DNA of 64,000 nucleotides, taken from positions 248,001 to 312,000 of the forward strand of contig JACJID010000008.1 in assembly GCA_014138725.1 (NCBI GenBank), written 5' to 3'. The notes below the pieces were generated by a model. That model saw only the letters and a program-made list of their open reading frames with translations, was not told where the DNA came from and ran no database searches. Both the position numbers and the translations under genes were made by a program. Within the stretch, counting starts at the first letter, position 1. Every line of letters starts with the position of its first letter. Of the stretch, positions 1 through 9,135 are shown piece by piece. Source of the DNA: Kutzneria viridogrisea (GTDB lineage Bacteria > Actinomycetota > Actinomycetes > Mycobacteriales > Pseudonocardiaceae).

Positions 1-128
1 TCAACGGAGCCTTGACTCGCCAGCGGCAGGAGGTCCTCGACACCGAAACTGCGCCGGATCACCCCCGTGGTCCAGGGCTGATCGCGAACCGTGAGATCCC
101 AGACGTGGTGGTGCGCGTCGACCCTCAC
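1..128 (-). CDS. Amidohydrolase-family lactonase (L-fucono-1,5-lactonase type), partial
   Basis: Only the first 42 codons lie in the window; the gene runs off the left edge. The product starts MRVDAHHHVWDL. The DAHHHVWD metal-binding signature is typical of amidohydrolase-2 proteins of the fuconolactonase group, which open sugar-acid 1,5-lactones. The GTG at 126-128 was chosen because the H-x-H motif normally lies within the first ten residues. It is the last visible gene of the minus-strand sugar operon, 125 bp after the aldose dehydrogenase, and would hydrolyse that enzyme's lactone product. The family is clear; the exact substrate is inferred from context. Confidence 0.8.
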   Translation of the reverse strand, partial: MRVDAHHHVWDLTVRDQPWTTGVIRRSFGVEDLLPLASQGSV

Positions 129-145
129 GGCACGCTCCGGCACAG

Positions 146-173
146 TTGTCCACAGGCCGCTGAGTTGTCCACA
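146..173. promoter_or_regulatory. Two tandem TTGTCCACA (DnaA-box-like) sites
   Basis: Exact TTGTCCACA nonamers lie at 146-154 and 165-173, 19 bp apart and in the same orientation. They sit in the 125-bp gap between the aldo/keto reductase and the lactonase gene. The sequence equals the high-GC actinobacterial DnaA-box consensus. The sites may bind DnaA or be a local operator. The rest of the gap (174-253) shows only GC-rich sequence with short complementary runs. Confidence 0.45.
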
Positions 174-253
174 GCTCGCCCTTTCTGCCTGGTCACGGGG
201 TTGCCCGGCGGTAGACTGGACTTGGGGTCGCCCCCCTGGGAGTGGCGGGGGAT

Positions 254-1186
254 TTATACGGGTAGGAGCAGGTCAGCGGCGCGCAGGTCGGACCAGAGCT
301 GGTCGGGGACCGGGGTGGCGAGCCAGCTGGCGTTCTGGCGGATCTGTTCGGGCGTGCGCGCGCCGACGGCCACCGAGGTGACGGCGGGGTGGCGCAGCGG
401 GAAGTGCAGGGCGGCCTGGGGCAGCGGCACCGCGTGGTCGGCGCAGACGGCGGCGATGCGCCGGGCCCGGGCCACCAGCTCGGCGGGGGCGGGGCCGTAG
501 TCGTAGGTGGCGTCGGCGGGCACCTCGGGGCTGGCGAGCAGGCCGGAGTTGAACACGGCGGCGGCGACCACGGACACGCCGCGTTCCAGGCACAGCGGCA
601 GGAACTCCGCCAGCGCCCCCTGTTCGAGCAGGGTGTAGCGCCCGGCGAGCATCACCTGGTCCAGGTCGGTCTCGCGGACGAACCGCGCGGGCACCTGCCA
701 CTGGTTCATGCCCACGCCGATGGACCGGACCACGCCCTGCGAGCGCAGGTCCGCCAGCGCGGGATAGGCCTCGGTCAGGGCCTGGCGCCAGTGGTCGTCG
801 GGGTCGTGCAGGTAGACGGTGTCCACCCGGTCGAGGCCAAGTCTGTCCAAAGAGGACTCAAGGGAGCGTTTGACCCCGTCGGCGCTGAAGTCCCACTCGC
901 GGCGCAGCGTCGCTGGCACGTCGAATCCGCCGACGGGCAGGTCGGATCCGGCACCGGAGGCCGGGACGAGCACGCGGCCGATCTTGGTGGACAGGGTGTA
1001 GGAGTCACGCGGGTGCGCGGCGAGCGCGGCGCCGAGTCGGCGTTCGGACAGCCCGAGCCCGTAGTGCGGGGCGGTGTCGTAGGCGCGGATCCCGCAGTCC
1101 CAGGCAGCGGCGAGGGTCTCGGCCGCCACCGCGTCGCTGACGGCGCTGTAGAGGTTGCCGATGGGAGCGGCGCCGAAGGTGATCAC
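254..1186 (-). CDS. Aldo/keto reductase, L-fucose (D-threo-aldose) 1-dehydrogenase type
   Basis: A 310-residue AKR-fold oxidoreductase expected to oxidise a pyranose sugar at C1 to the lactone with NAD(P)+. The catalytic tetrad is visible: Asp and Tyr in DTAPHYGLGLSERRLG, Lys in STKIGR and His in VYLHDPDDH. Length is normal for the D-threo-aldose dehydrogenase subgroup. The GTG start overlaps the mutarotase stop (GTGA), indicating translational coupling. It lies in an operon with a mutarotase, fuconate-type dehydratase, SDR and FAH hydrolase, which supports L-fucose or a stereochemically related 6-deoxy sugar or pentose as substrate. Confidence 0.8.
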   Translation of the reverse strand: MITFGAAPIGNLYSAVSDAVAAETLAAAWDCGIRAYDTAPHYGLGLSERRLGAALAAHPRDSYTLSTKIGRVLVPASGAGSDLPVGGFDVPATLRREWDFSADGVKRSLESSLDRLGLDRVDTVYLHDPDDHWRQALTEAYPALADLRSQGVVRSIGVGMNQWQVPARFVRETDLDQVMLAGRYTLLEQGALAEFLPLCLERGVSVVAAAVFNSGLLASPEVPADATYDYGPAPAELVARARRIAAVCADHAVPLPQAALHFPLRHPAVTSVAVGARTPEQIRQNASWLATPVPDQLWSDLRAADLLLPV

Positions 1187-1497
1187 GGCAGCTCCCAGAC
1201 GAGCCGCACCGAGGGCTCGGCCCCGGAGTAGTCGTCGGGCACGTCGAGCAGCTCGGCCATGCGCGCCTGCCAGGGGATGTTGGCCGGGTGCTCGCGCAGT
1301 TGCTCACGCATGGCGGCGTAGTCGGCGACCTCGATGAGGTGGAACAACTCCCTGCCACTGCGCCAGATCCGCCAGGAGTGCACCCCGGCCTCACGCAGTG
1401 CACCGTCCAATTCGGACGGTATGGTGGCGTGCACGCGGTCGTAATCGGCTTCACAGCCCGGTTTGAGCCTGGTGTGCAGTGCGATGGTCTGCGTCAT
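1183..1497 (-). CDS. L-rhamnose/L-fucose mutarotase (RhaM/DUF718 family)
   Basis: A 104-residue alpha/beta-barrel mutarotase interconverting sugar anomers so that the right one feeds the dehydrogenase. Family features are present: LHTRLKPG near the N-terminus with its active-site His, YDRVHATIP, WRIWRSG and the C-terminal VRLVWEL. The length is exactly typical. It starts directly after the permease stop and overlaps the dehydrogenase start by 4 nt, so it is inside the operon. RhaM members act on L-rhamnose, but this family also occurs in fucose clusters; the specific sugar is inferred. Confidence 0.85.
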   Translation of the reverse strand: MTQTIALHTRLKPGCEADYDRVHATIPSELDGALREAGVHSWRIWRSGRELFHLIEVADYAAMREQLREHPANIPWQARMAELLDVPDDYSGAEPSVRLVWELP

Positions 1498-2499
1498 CTA
1501 GTCCTGGGCCTTCCCGGTCGTCAGCCTGGACAGCATCAGCGCGACGAGGATGATGCCACCGTTGATCGCGCCGTACCAGAACGGGGACACGTGGGCCAGG
1601 GTCAGGATGTTCTGCACCAGCCCGAGCATCAGCACCCCGCACAGGGCGCCGAACAGGGTTCCCTTGCCCCCGTTGAGACTCACCCCGCCGATCACCGCGG
1701 CGGCGAAGGTCGTGAAGATCATGTTCTGGCCCTGGGCCGCGGCCACCGAGCCGAGCCTGCCCGCCATCAGCAGACCGGCCAGCGCGGCCAGCACCCCGCC
1801 GAGGACCAGCACGGTCCACACCACCCGGTCCACCCGGATGCCCGCGGCCCGCGCCGCGTCCGAGTTGCCGCCGATCGCGTAGAGGGCACGGCCCTGGCGG
1901 AAGAAGCCGAGCACCACGATGCCCACGGCGAACAGCAGGCCGGTGATCCACACCGAGGCGGGCAGCCCGAGCCAGGTGGCGCTGCCCAGGTAGCTGACGG
2001 AGGCGGGCAGGTCGAACAGGTTCTGGCCGCCCGTCGCACCCAGCTGCACCCCGCGGATCGTGATCAGCATGCCGAGTGTCACCACGAAGCCGGACAGCCG
2101 CAGCTTGAGGATCAGCGCCCCGTTGACCAGCCCGATCAGCGCGCCGATGAGCAGGCACAGCGGGATCGCGGTCCACTCCGGCAGCCCAACCCCGAGCCCG
2201 TGGCTGGAGGCGGGCACGATCAGCGCCACGGCCAGCGCGGGCGCGAAGCCCACCGTGGACTCCAGCGACAGGTCGATCCGCCCGGCGATGAGGATCAGCG
2301 CCTCGGCGAGCACGACCAGACCCAGTTCGGTCTGCTGCTGCACCACGTCGAGCAGGTTGCCCGCGGTCAGGAAGATCGGGCTGACGATGAAGCCCACCAC
2401 CAGCAGCACCAGGATCGCGGGCACCAGGGCCAGGTCCCGGAACCGGGCCAGTTGCAACTTCGGCTTGGCCGCGGGCAACTGGGCTGACAACTCACTCAC
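1498..2499 (-). CDS. ABC sugar transporter permease (RbsC type)
   Basis: An integral membrane permease of about 333 residues with 8-10 hydrophobic segments and the RbsC-type signature ILIAGRIDLSLESTVGF. The GTG at 2497-2499 was chosen. It overlaps the end of the ATPase gene by 8 nt (GTGAGTGA), whereas the longer upstream reading runs back into the ATPase coding region. Only one permease gene is present, as in ribose-type importers where it works as a homodimer. It would carry the operon's monosaccharide across the membrane. Confidence 0.85.
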   Translation of the reverse strand: MSELSAQLPAAKPKLQLARFRDLALVPAILVLLVVGFIVSPIFLTAGNLLDVVQQQTELGLVVLAEALILIAGRIDLSLESTVGFAPALAVALIVPASSHGLGVGLPEWTAIPLCLLIGALIGLVNGALILKLRLSGFVVTLGMLITIRGVQLGATGGQNLFDLPASVSYLGSATWLGLPASVWITGLLFAVGIVVLGFFRQGRALYAIGGNSDAARAAGIRVDRVVWTVLVLGGVLAALAGLLMAGRLGSVAAAQGQNMIFTTFAAAVIGGVSLNGGKGTLFGALCGVLMLGLVQNILTLAHVSPFWYGAINGGIILVALMLSRLTTGKAQD

Positions 2500-3997
2500 T
2501 GCTCTCCCCGATTCCCTCGATCGCGCCGACCAGTTCCCCATCGGTCCACCCGGCGGCGAACTCGGCGGCCACCGCCCCGTGCCACATCACCAGCACCCGG
2601 TCGCACGGGCGCAGGTCGTCCAACTCGTCGGAGATCACCAGCACCCCGGTGCCCGACCCGGCCGCCCGGTCCACCGCGTCCAGCAGGTTCTCCTTGGACC
2701 GCACGTCCACCCCGGCCGTGGGGTCGATCAGCACCAGCACGCTGGGTTGGTCGGCCAGTGCCCGCGCCATGACCACCTTCTGCTGGTTGCCGCCCGACAG
2801 CCCGGCCACGTCCTGCTCGGGGCCGGCGGTCTTGATCGCCAGGTCGGTGATCATGGACTCGGCGACCGCGCGCCGACGGCCCGGTGAGATCGCGCCGAAC
2901 CGGCCGAGCTTGTGCGCGATGGGCAGGGTGGCGTTCTCGGCCACGCTCAGCCCGGCGACCAGCCCCTCCTTGTGCCGGTCCTGGGGTACGAACCCGATGC
3001 CGCCCGCCAGTGCGGCGGGCACGCTGCCGGGGCGCAGCCGCCTGCCGGAGACCTGGACCTCGCCGTGCACCGGCTTGCGCAGGCCGACGATGGCCTCACC
3101 CAGCGCCACCTTGCCGCTGCTGGCCGACCCGGCGATGCCGACCACCTCACCGGGGCGGATGGCCAGGTCCACTTCCTGGAACTGGCCGGGCAGGCCGAGT
3201 CCACTGACCTTCAGCACGGGAGTCGAGTTTTCCGCTACTGGAGAACGATTTCCCTCGGTGCGCAGGCCGCTGGCCTCGCCGGTCATGGCCTCGACAAGGT
3301 CCTCTTTGGACAGTCCACGCACCGGACTGGTCAGGATGTGCCTGGCGTCGCGGAAGACCGTCACCTCCTGGCAGATCTCGAAGATCTCCTGCAGGTGGTG
3401 GGAGATGAACAGGAAGGTGACCCCGCCCTCCCGCAGGGAGCTCATCCTGGCGAACAGCCGCTCGATGGCCGGTCCGTCCAGCTGCGCGGTCGGCTCGTCC
3501 AGGATGATGAACCGGGTGCCGAAGGACAGCGCCCGCGCGATCTCCACCAGCTGCCGCTGTTCCACGGTCAGGTCGGCGGCCATCGCCGCGGGGTCCACGG
3601 CCACGGCGTACTCGTCGAGCAGTTCCGCGGCGCGGCGGCGCAGCCGCGGCCAGCTGATTAGCGAGCCGCCGCCGAGCGCCTGCCGGTTGATGAACAGGTT
3701 CTCCGCCACGGTCAGCGTAGGGATGATCGTGGACTTCTGGTAGACGCAGGCCACCCTGCGCCGCCACGCCTCCCGGTCCTCCACCGGGGGCGCGGGCTCG
3801 CCGCCGAAGCTGACCTGCCCGCTGTCCGGCCGGTTCAGCCCCGTCAGCACGGACACGAGGGTGGACTTGCCCGCCCCGTTGCGGCCGACGAGCGCGTGCG
3901 TACTGCCCTCGGCCACGGTGATGCCGACCCCGTCCAGTGCGAGGGTCCGGCCGAACCGCTTGCTGATGTCGCGGGCCTGTGCCGCTGGCTGTGTCAT
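2492..3997 (-). CDS. ABC sugar transporter ATP-binding protein (RbsA type, two ATPase domains)
   Basis: A 501-residue protein with two tandem nucleotide-binding domains, the pattern of RbsA/MglA/AraG importers. The first domain has a normal Walker A (GRNGAGKSTL). The second has the usual degenerate P-loop (GSASSGKVAL) but keeps the LSGGNQQKV signature. The ATG at 3995-3997 overlaps the stop of the binding-protein gene (ATGA). It energises import with the permease just downstream and the lipoprotein just upstream. Confidence 0.9.
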   Translation of the reverse strand: MTQPAAQARDISKRFGRTLALDGVGITVAEGSTHALVGRNGAGKSTLVSVLTGLNRPDSGQVSFGGEPAPPVEDREAWRRRVACVYQKSTIIPTLTVAENLFINRQALGGGSLISWPRLRRRAAELLDEYAVAVDPAAMAADLTVEQRQLVEIARALSFGTRFIILDEPTAQLDGPAIERLFARMSSLREGGVTFLFISHHLQEIFEICQEVTVFRDARHILTSPVRGLSKEDLVEAMTGEASGLRTEGNRSPVAENSTPVLKVSGLGLPGQFQEVDLAIRPGEVVGIAGSASSGKVALGEAIVGLRKPVHGEVQVSGRRLRPGSVPAALAGGIGFVPQDRHKEGLVAGLSVAENATLPIAHKLGRFGAISPGRRRAVAESMITDLAIKTAGPEQDVAGLSGGNQQKVVMARALADQPSVLVLIDPTAGVDVRSKENLLDAVDRAAGSGTGVLVISDELDDLRPCDRVLVMWHGAVAAEFAAGWTDGELVGAIEGIGESSE

Positions 3998-5031
3998 CAC
4001 TTGCCGATCTGGTTGCCCCAGAGGCTGGAGTCGCCGACGTTGTCCTTGGTCACCAACGGCGCGGGCAGCTGGTCCTCCAACTGGCCGCTGCCGACGTCCA
4101 CGATGGTGCTGCCGTGGTCGGTGGCGCCCGGCTTGAAGGACTTGCCCTCCACCGCGGCCTTCGCGTAGTACAGCGCCCACTTCGCGTATAGGTCGGCGGG
4201 CTGGGACACGGTGGCGTCGATCTGCCCCTGCTTGATCGCCTCGAACTCCTGCGGGATGCCGTCGTTGGAGATGATCGTGATGTGCCGGGGATCGCCGGCC
4301 GGGAACAGGTGGTTGGTGGACTTGAGCAGTTGCAGGGTCGGCGCCAGGAACACACCACCGGCCTGCATGTAGATCCCGTTGATGTCCGGGTTCGCGGTCA
4401 GGTCGGTCTGCAACGCGGCCGAGGCCTTGCCGCCCTCCCAGTTGGTGGGCTCGGCGAACACCGTGATGCCCGGGTAGTTCTGCTTCATGCAGTCACCGAA
4501 CGCCTGTGAGCGGTCCCGGCCGTTGATCGAGGACAGGTCGCCCTCGAACTCCACGACCTTTCCCTTGCCCTTCAACTGCTCGCCGAGGTACTTGCACGCC
4601 TTCTCGCCGTACGCCTTGTTGTCCGCGCGCACCACCATGTAGGCGCCGCCCTTGTCCGGGCGGGTGTCCACGGTGATCACCGGGATCTTCTTCTGGTTCA
4701 GCCGGTCCAGGGTGGTGGTGATGGCGCCGGTGTCCTGCGGGGCCATCACCACGGCCTTGGCGCCCTGGTTGGTCAGCGTCTGCACGTTGGACACCAGGGT
4801 GTTGACGTTGTTCTGCGAGTTGGTCGGCGGCATCAGGTTGATGCCCAGGTCCTTGGCCTGCTGGGGCACGTACTTGGCGTAGGAGTTCCAGAAGTCGGAG
4901 TCGGCGCGGGGCAGGTCGATGCCGACCGGCCCCGCCCCGCCGCCGGTGGCCGCGTCGGTGCCCCTGTTGCACGCGGCCAGCGCCCCGGCGAGCGCCACGC
5001 ACACCGCGACGGTGAGGATGCTGCGCTTCAT
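3997..5031 (-). CDS. Sugar-binding lipoprotein of a ribose-type ABC importer
   Basis: A 344-residue periplasmic-binding-protein-like (family 4) receptor. The N-terminus MKRSILTVAVCVALAGALAAC is a signal peptide ending in a lipobox with Cys21. The mature protein shows the two-lobe pattern of RbsB-like proteins (DFWNSYAKYVPQQAKDLGI; repeated NQGAKAVVMAPQDTGA). A GAGGG ribosome-binding site precedes the ATG at 5031. It would capture the sugar outside the membrane; co-location with fucose-oxidising enzymes suggests L-fucose or a similar aldose. Confidence 0.87.
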   Translation of the reverse strand: MKRSILTVAVCVALAGALAACNRGTDAATGGGAGPVGIDLPRADSDFWNSYAKYVPQQAKDLGINLMPPTNSQNNVNTLVSNVQTLTNQGAKAVVMAPQDTGAITTTLDRLNQKKIPVITVDTRPDKGGAYMVVRADNKAYGEKACKYLGEQLKGKGKVVEFEGDLSSINGRDRSQAFGDCMKQNYPGITVFAEPTNWEGGKASAALQTDLTANPDINGIYMQAGGVFLAPTLQLLKSTNHLFPAGDPRHITIISNDGIPQEFEAIKQGQIDATVSQPADLYAKWALYYAKAAVEGKSFKPGATDHGSTIVDVGSGQLEDQLPAPLVTKDNVGDSSLWGNQIGK

Positions 5032-5054
5032 GGTGTTCCCTCTGTTCGACTCGA

Positions 5055-5807
5055 TCAGCTCGGCGGCCGCAGCCGCAGGCCGTGCATGCCTCCGTCGACG
5101 CCGAGCACCGTGCCGGTGGTGGATCCGGTCAGCGGGCTGGCCAGGTAGCAGATCGCGTTGGCCACCTCGGCCGCCGACACGAGCCTGCCGGTGGGTTGGC
5201 GCGCCCGCAGTGCCGCGCGCTCGGCAGCCGGATCGGCGGCCGAGTCGAGCAGGCGCGAAACCCACGGCGTGTCCACCGTTCCCGGTGCCACGCAGTTGAT
5301 CCTGATGCCCTCGCGCACGTGGTCGGCGGCCATCGCGAGGGTCAGTGCGTACACGGCGCCCTTGCTGGCCGAGTACAGGGCGCGCTGCGGCAGCCCGGCC
5401 CAGGCGGCGATCGAGCAGGTGTTGACCACGGCCGCCGACGGGGACTGCCGCAGCCAGGGCAGCGCGGCCCTGGTCACCCGCGCGATGCCGACCACGTTGA
5501 CGTCCAGCACGCGGTGCCACTCCGCGTCGGGGTTGGCGGCCACGTCGCCCTGCGCGCCGATGCCCGCGTTGTTGACGAGCACGTCGATCCGGCCGAACCG
5601 CGTTGCGACGCGGTCGATGGCGGCCCGCACGGTGTCGTCCTCGGTGACGTCGCAGGGCACGCCGGTCAGCGGCTCGGGCACGGCCTCGGGGTTGAGGTCC
5701 AGGCAGGCCACCCGCGCACCGCGCTCGGCGAGCAAACTCGCGGTGGCCAGGCCGATGCCGGAGGCCCCGCCGGTGACCACGGCGACCAGGCCGGTGAAGT
5801 CGGTCAT
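5055..5807 (-). CDS. SDR oxidoreductase, probable 2-keto-3-deoxy-L-fuconate dehydrogenase
   Basis: A 250-residue classical short-chain dehydrogenase. It has the cofactor motif TGGASGIG, the NNAGIGAQ motif, an active-site Ser before a [11 protein letters not shown] (Tyr-x3-Lys) segment, and a C-terminal DGGMHGLR. In the non-phosphorylative fucose pathway described in Xanthomonas, an SDR oxidises 2-keto-3-deoxy-L-fuconate at C4, and this neighbourhood fits that role. SDRs can also be the first fucose dehydrogenase, but the AKR in the operon already fills that step. The ATG overlaps the dehydratase stop by 4 nt. Confidence 0.78.
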   Translation of the reverse strand: MTDFTGLVAVVTGGASGIGLATASLLAERGARVACLDLNPEAVPEPLTGVPCDVTEDDTVRAAIDRVATRFGRIDVLVNNAGIGAQGDVAANPDAEWHRVLDVNVVGIARVTRAALPWLRQSPSAAVVNTCSIAAWAGLPQRALYSASKGAVYALTLAMAADHVREGIRINCVAPGTVDTPWVSRLLDSAADPAAERAALRARQPTGRLVSAAEVANAICYLASPLTGSTTGTVLGVDGGMHGLRLRPPS

Positions 5808-7105
5808 GCGCCCTCCTCCGTCCACACAGGACCGTCGGGGTATCGGTACCGGTTCAGCGTGTCCTCGCGCAACTGCGCGGAGAAGCCGGGGGCGTTCGGC
5901 GCGGTGTAGCGGCCGTCGACCACGGTGGCCGGGTCGGTGAAGTGCTCGTGCAGGTGGTCGACCCATTCGATGACCCGGTCCTGCATGGAGGCCGAGACCG
6001 CCACGTAGTCGAACAGGGACAGGTGGCGGACCAGCTCGCACAGGCCGACCCCACCGGCGTGCGGGCACACCGGGACGCCGAACTTGGCCGCCAGCAACAG
6101 GATCGCCACGTTCTCGTTGACACCGCCGACCCGGCACGCGTCCAGTTGCAGCACGTCGATCGCGCCGGCCTGCAACAGCTGCTTGAACACCACGCGGTTC
6201 TGCACGTGCTCGCCGGTGGCCACCTTGATCGGGGCCAGCGCGTCGGCGATGGCGCGGTGCGCGAGCACGTCGTCCGGGGAAGTGGGCTCCTCGATCCAGT
6301 ACGGCCGGTGCGGCGCCAGCTCGCGCATCCAGCGGATCGCCACCTCGGTGTCCCAGCGCTGGTTGGCGTCCACCGCGATGCGCACCCCGTCGCCGACGAC
6401 CTCGCGGGCCAGCTTGAGCCTGCGCACGTCGTCATCCAGGTCCCCGCCGACCTTGAGCTTGATCATGTCGAAGCCCTCGGCCACGGCCTGCCTGGCCAGG
6501 GCGGACAGCTTCTCGTCGGAGTAGCCCAGCCAGCCGGGTGAGGTGGTGTAGGCCGGGAACCCACGCTCGGTCAGCTCCGCGACGCGCTGCGCCCTGGTCG
6601 GCTCGGCGGCGCGCAGGATGCCCAGCGCCTCGTCCGGGGTGAGCGCGTCGGACAGGTAACGGAAGTCGATCAGCCCGACGATCTCCTCCGGGCTCATCGC
6701 GGCCAGGAAGCGCCACACCGGCAGGCCCGCGGCGCGGGCGGCCAGGTCCCAGGCGGCGTTGACCACGGCGCCGATCGCCATGTGCACGACGCCCTTCTCC
6801 GGGCCGAGCCAGCGCAGTTGCGAGTCGCCGACCAGGTCGGCGGACAGCGCGGCCAGGTCGGCGGCGGTGCGGGGTGCCTCGCGGCCGACCACGTGCGGGG
6901 CCAGCGCGCGGATGGCGGCGGCCTGCACGTCGTTGCCGCGGCCGATGGTGAAGGCCAGGCCGTGACCGTTCGGGCCTTCTCCGGTGCGCAGCACCACGTA
7001 GGCCGCGGAGTAGTCGGGATCCGGGTTCATCGCGTCCGAACCGTCCAGTTCCCGCGAGGTGGGGAACCGGATGTCCAGCACGTCCAGGTCGGTGATCAGC
7101 GGCAT
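5804..7105 (-). CDS. L-fuconate dehydratase-like enolase-superfamily enzyme
   Basis: A 433-residue acid-sugar dehydratase of the mandelate racemase/enolase superfamily. The general-base lysines are in IKLKVG (Lys216, Lys218), the metal ligands are Asp246 (VDANQRW), Glu272 (WIEEP) and Glu299 (ATGEH), and the His base is His349 (CPHAGG). This spacing closely matches the characterised Xanthomonas FucD (about 441 residues). The reaction would be L-fuconate to 2-keto-3-deoxy-L-fuconate plus water. The ATG at 7105 is one base after the FAH gene stop. A longer upstream reading was rejected because it only overlaps the FAH gene. Confidence 0.85.
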   Translation of the reverse strand: MPLITDLDVLDIRFPTSRELDGSDAMNPDPDYSAAYVVLRTGEGPNGHGLAFTIGRGNDVQAAAIRALAPHVVGREAPRTAADLAALSADLVGDSQLRWLGPEKGVVHMAIGAVVNAAWDLAARAAGLPVWRFLAAMSPEEIVGLIDFRYLSDALTPDEALGILRAAEPTRAQRVAELTERGFPAYTTSPGWLGYSDEKLSALARQAVAEGFDMIKLKVGGDLDDDVRRLKLAREVVGDGVRIAVDANQRWDTEVAIRWMRELAPHRPYWIEEPTSPDDVLAHRAIADALAPIKVATGEHVQNRVVFKQLLQAGAIDVLQLDACRVGGVNENVAILLLAAKFGVPVCPHAGGVGLCELVRHLSLFDYVAVSASMQDRVIEWVDHLHEHFTDPATVVDGRYTAPNAPGFSAQLREDTLNRYRYPDGPVWTEEGA

Positions 7106-7106
7106 C

Positions 7107-7958
7107 TCAGGCCTGCCCGAACTGCTGGCGCTGGCGGCCGAGCCCGTCGATCTCCAGTTCGACCACGTCACCCGCACGCAGGAACGCCTTGGGCTCGGGC
7201 TGGCCCAGCGCTACTCCGGCCGGAGTCCCGGTATTGATCAGGTCGCCGGGGCGCAGCACCATGAACTGGCTGAGGTAGCGCACGACCTCGGCCACGCCGA
7301 AGATCATGTTCTTGGTGGAGGAGTCCTGCTTGAGCTCGCCGTTGACCCACAGCCGCATCGGCAGGCGCTGCGGATCGGGTACCTCGTCGGCGGGCACCAG
7401 CCAGGGTCCCAGCGGGTTGAAGGTCTCGCAGTTCTTGCCCTTGTCCCAGGTGCCGCCGCGCTCGATCTGGAACTCCCGCTCGGACACGTCGTGCGAGAGC
7501 ACGTAACCGGCGACGCAGTCCATGGCCTCCCGCTCGCTGTCCAGGTAGCGGGCGGTGCGGCCGATGACCACGCCCAGCTCGACCTCCCAGTCGGTCTTGA
7601 CCGAGCGGCGCGGCACGAGCACCTCGTCGTGCGGGCCGACCACCGTGTCCGGGGTCTTGAGGAAGATCACCGGCTCACGGGGCACCTCGGCCCCGGTCTC
7701 GGCGGCGTGGTCGGAGTAGTTCAGGCCGATACAAATGATCTTGCCGATCCCGGCCAGCGGCGGCCCGACCCGGTGCTCGCCCTCGACGACGGGCAGCTCG
7801 CCGGCTGCCAGCGCGCGCCGCGTTCTGGCGATGCCCTCCGCCGCGAGGAAGGCACCGTCCACCTCGGGGGTGATCGGGCGCAGGTCGTGCACGACACCCT
7901 CGTCGGTGCGCACGGCGGGGTGCTCGGTGCCCGGGGCGCCCAGGCGCAGCAGCTGCAC
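7107..7958 (-). CDS. Fumarylacetoacetate hydrolase-family protein, 2,4-diketo-3-deoxy-L-fuconate hydrolase type
   Basis: A 283-residue FAH-fold C-C hydrolase. Family segments include [29 protein letters not shown] and a metal/substrate loop ending [13 protein letters not shown], then the C-terminal GTPAGVALG. The GTG at 7958 has a strong GAGGAGG ribosome-binding site about 8 nt upstream and gives the standard family length; more upstream starts lack one. It is the first gene of the operon. By analogy with the Xanthomonas pathway it would cleave the SDR product to pyruvate and L-lactate, so the operon would end in central metabolites with no phosphorylation step. Confidence 0.83.
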   Translation of the reverse strand: MQLLRLGAPGTEHPAVRTDEGVVHDLRPITPEVDGAFLAAEGIARTRRALAAGELPVVEGEHRVGPPLAGIGKIICIGLNYSDHAAETGAEVPREPVIFLKTPDTVVGPHDEVLVPRRSVKTDWEVELGVVIGRTARYLDSEREAMDCVAGYVLSHDVSEREFQIERGGTWDKGKNCETFNPLGPWLVPADEVPDPQRLPMRLWVNGELKQDSSTKNMIFGVAEVVRYLSQFMVLRPGDLINTGTPAGVALGQPEPKAFLRAGDVVELEIDGLGRQRQQFGQA

Positions 7959-8089
7959 GGATCGGTCCTCCTCGCTCAGCCGACACGGCGGTCCGAAGAC
8001 CTCCGATGTATATCCGTCCACAGGTCGACAAGTCCAGGGCCTGAGCCAGATTTTCCCGATAACTGATCCGATGAATGCGCGAGGTGCAC
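7959..8089. promoter_or_regulatory. Divergent promoter region between sugar operon and kinase
   Basis: This 131-bp gap separates divergently transcribed genes and is less GC-rich than its surroundings. A TATACA-like minus-10 hexamer for the minus-strand operon lies at 8007-8012, about 50 nt before its GTG. Three TCCGAT/CCCGAT words lie near 8002, 8054 and 8066 and could be part of an operator. No regulator gene for the operon is inside the window. The exact promoter is a guess. Confidence 0.4.
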
Positions 8090-9085
8090 GTGGCTGATAC
8101 CGAGGGTTACCTGGTGGGCGTCGACGCGGGAGGTACCTCGACCAGGGCGCTGGTGGTCGCGCCGGACGGCCACCGCGCCGGGTTCGGCAGGGCGGGTGGG
8201 GCCAACCCCACCTCGCACCCGCCCGAGGTCGCCGCCGACCAGGTGGCCACGGCCATCCGCGCCGCGCTGGACCAGGCCGGCTGCCAACCCGCCCAGGTGG
8301 CCGCGGGCGTGCTGGGCCTGGCCGGGTCCTCCAAGCTCGCCGACGAACGGGTAGCCGGGCTGTTCAACCGGGCCTGGGCGGCCACCGGCCTGCGCTGCCC
8401 GCTGCGCGTGGTCACCGACTGCGAGGCCGCCTTCGCCGCGGGCACGACCGAACCGGACGGCACCGTGCTGGTCGCGGGCACCGGCTCGATCGCGGCCAGG
8501 ATCGCCAACCACCGGCAGGTCGCGCTGGCCGGGGGCTACGGCTGGCTGCTCGGCGACGAGGGCTCCTCGTTCTGGCTCGGCCGCGAGGCGGTGCGCGGCA
8601 CGCTGCGCACGCTGGCCACCGGCTCGGCGCCGGGGGCGCTGGCCCGCTCGGTGCTCGCCGAGTGCATGTCCCTGTGGGAGGACCTGCCCAGCGACCCCGT
8701 GCTGCGCCGCTCCGTGGCCGCCCGGCTGATCACCACCGTGAACGGGGAGGCCCCGATCCGGCTCGCCCGGTTCGCCCCGCTGGTCAGCGCCGCCGCGTCC
8801 GGGGGCGACCCGCTCGCCGAGGAGATCATCACCGGCGCGGTGAGCTGGCTGGTGCGCACGGTGCAGGACGCCCGCTCCCCCGGCGAGCGCACCCCCGTGG
8901 TGCTGATCGGCAGCCTCGTCAACGCCGACACCCCGCTGGGCAAGCAGCTGCACGAGGCGCTGGCGGTGGAGTGCGGCGCCAGCGTGGTCCTCGCCACCGA
9001 CGGGGCCGCCGGCGCGGCCTGGCTCGCCGCCCTGGACCTGCTCGGGCCGGCCGCCGCCCTGCTCCGCGCCCCGATGTTCGGCTAG
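8090..9085 (+). CDS. BadF/BadG-type sugar kinase (N-acetylglucosamine kinase-like)
   Basis: A 331-residue ASKHA-fold kinase beginning VADTEGYLVGVDAGGTSTRALV. The GVDAGGTSTR phosphate-1 motif, TDCEAAFAAGT, VAGTGSIAARI and GDEGSSFWLGREAV are typical of the family that includes mammalian-type GlcNAc kinase. The GTG at 8090 follows a GAGG site and starts just before the ATP motif; an in-frame ATG at 8075 is an alternative. It is divergent from the fucose-type operon. That pathway needs no kinase, so this enzyme probably phosphorylates another sugar, such as GlcNAc released with fucose from a glycan. Confidence 0.75.
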   Translation: MADTEGYLVGVDAGGTSTRALVVAPDGHRAGFGRAGGANPTSHPPEVAADQVATAIRAALDQAGCQPAQVAAGVLGLAGSSKLADERVAGLFNRAWAATGLRCPLRVVTDCEAAFAAGTTEPDGTVLVAGTGSIAARIANHRQVALAGGYGWLLGDEGSSFWLGREAVRGTLRTLATGSAPGALARSVLAECMSLWEDLPSDPVLRRSVAARLITTVNGEAPIRLARFAPLVSAAASGGDPLAEEIITGAVSWLVRTVQDARSPGERTPVVLIGSLVNADTPLGKQLHEALAVECGASVVLATDGAAGAAWLAALDLLGPAAALLRAPMFG

Positions 9086-9135
9086 TGGCGCGTCGCGCAT
9101 CGTTGACCTGGTATCCGGTCCGGCCCGAGGCCGCG

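Noticed and set aside
146-173. Possible chromosomal origin (oriC) based on DnaA boxes
   Set aside because: Only two boxes, no AT-rich unwinding element and no dnaA/dnaN/rpmH genes nearby. Kept only as a local site.
1288-2487. Long plus-strand open frame (about 400 codons) opposite the permease gene
   Set aside because: It is Gln/His/Arg/Gly-rich with no family features, runs antisense to well-supported transporter genes, and is the usual by-product of high GC in the opposite strand.
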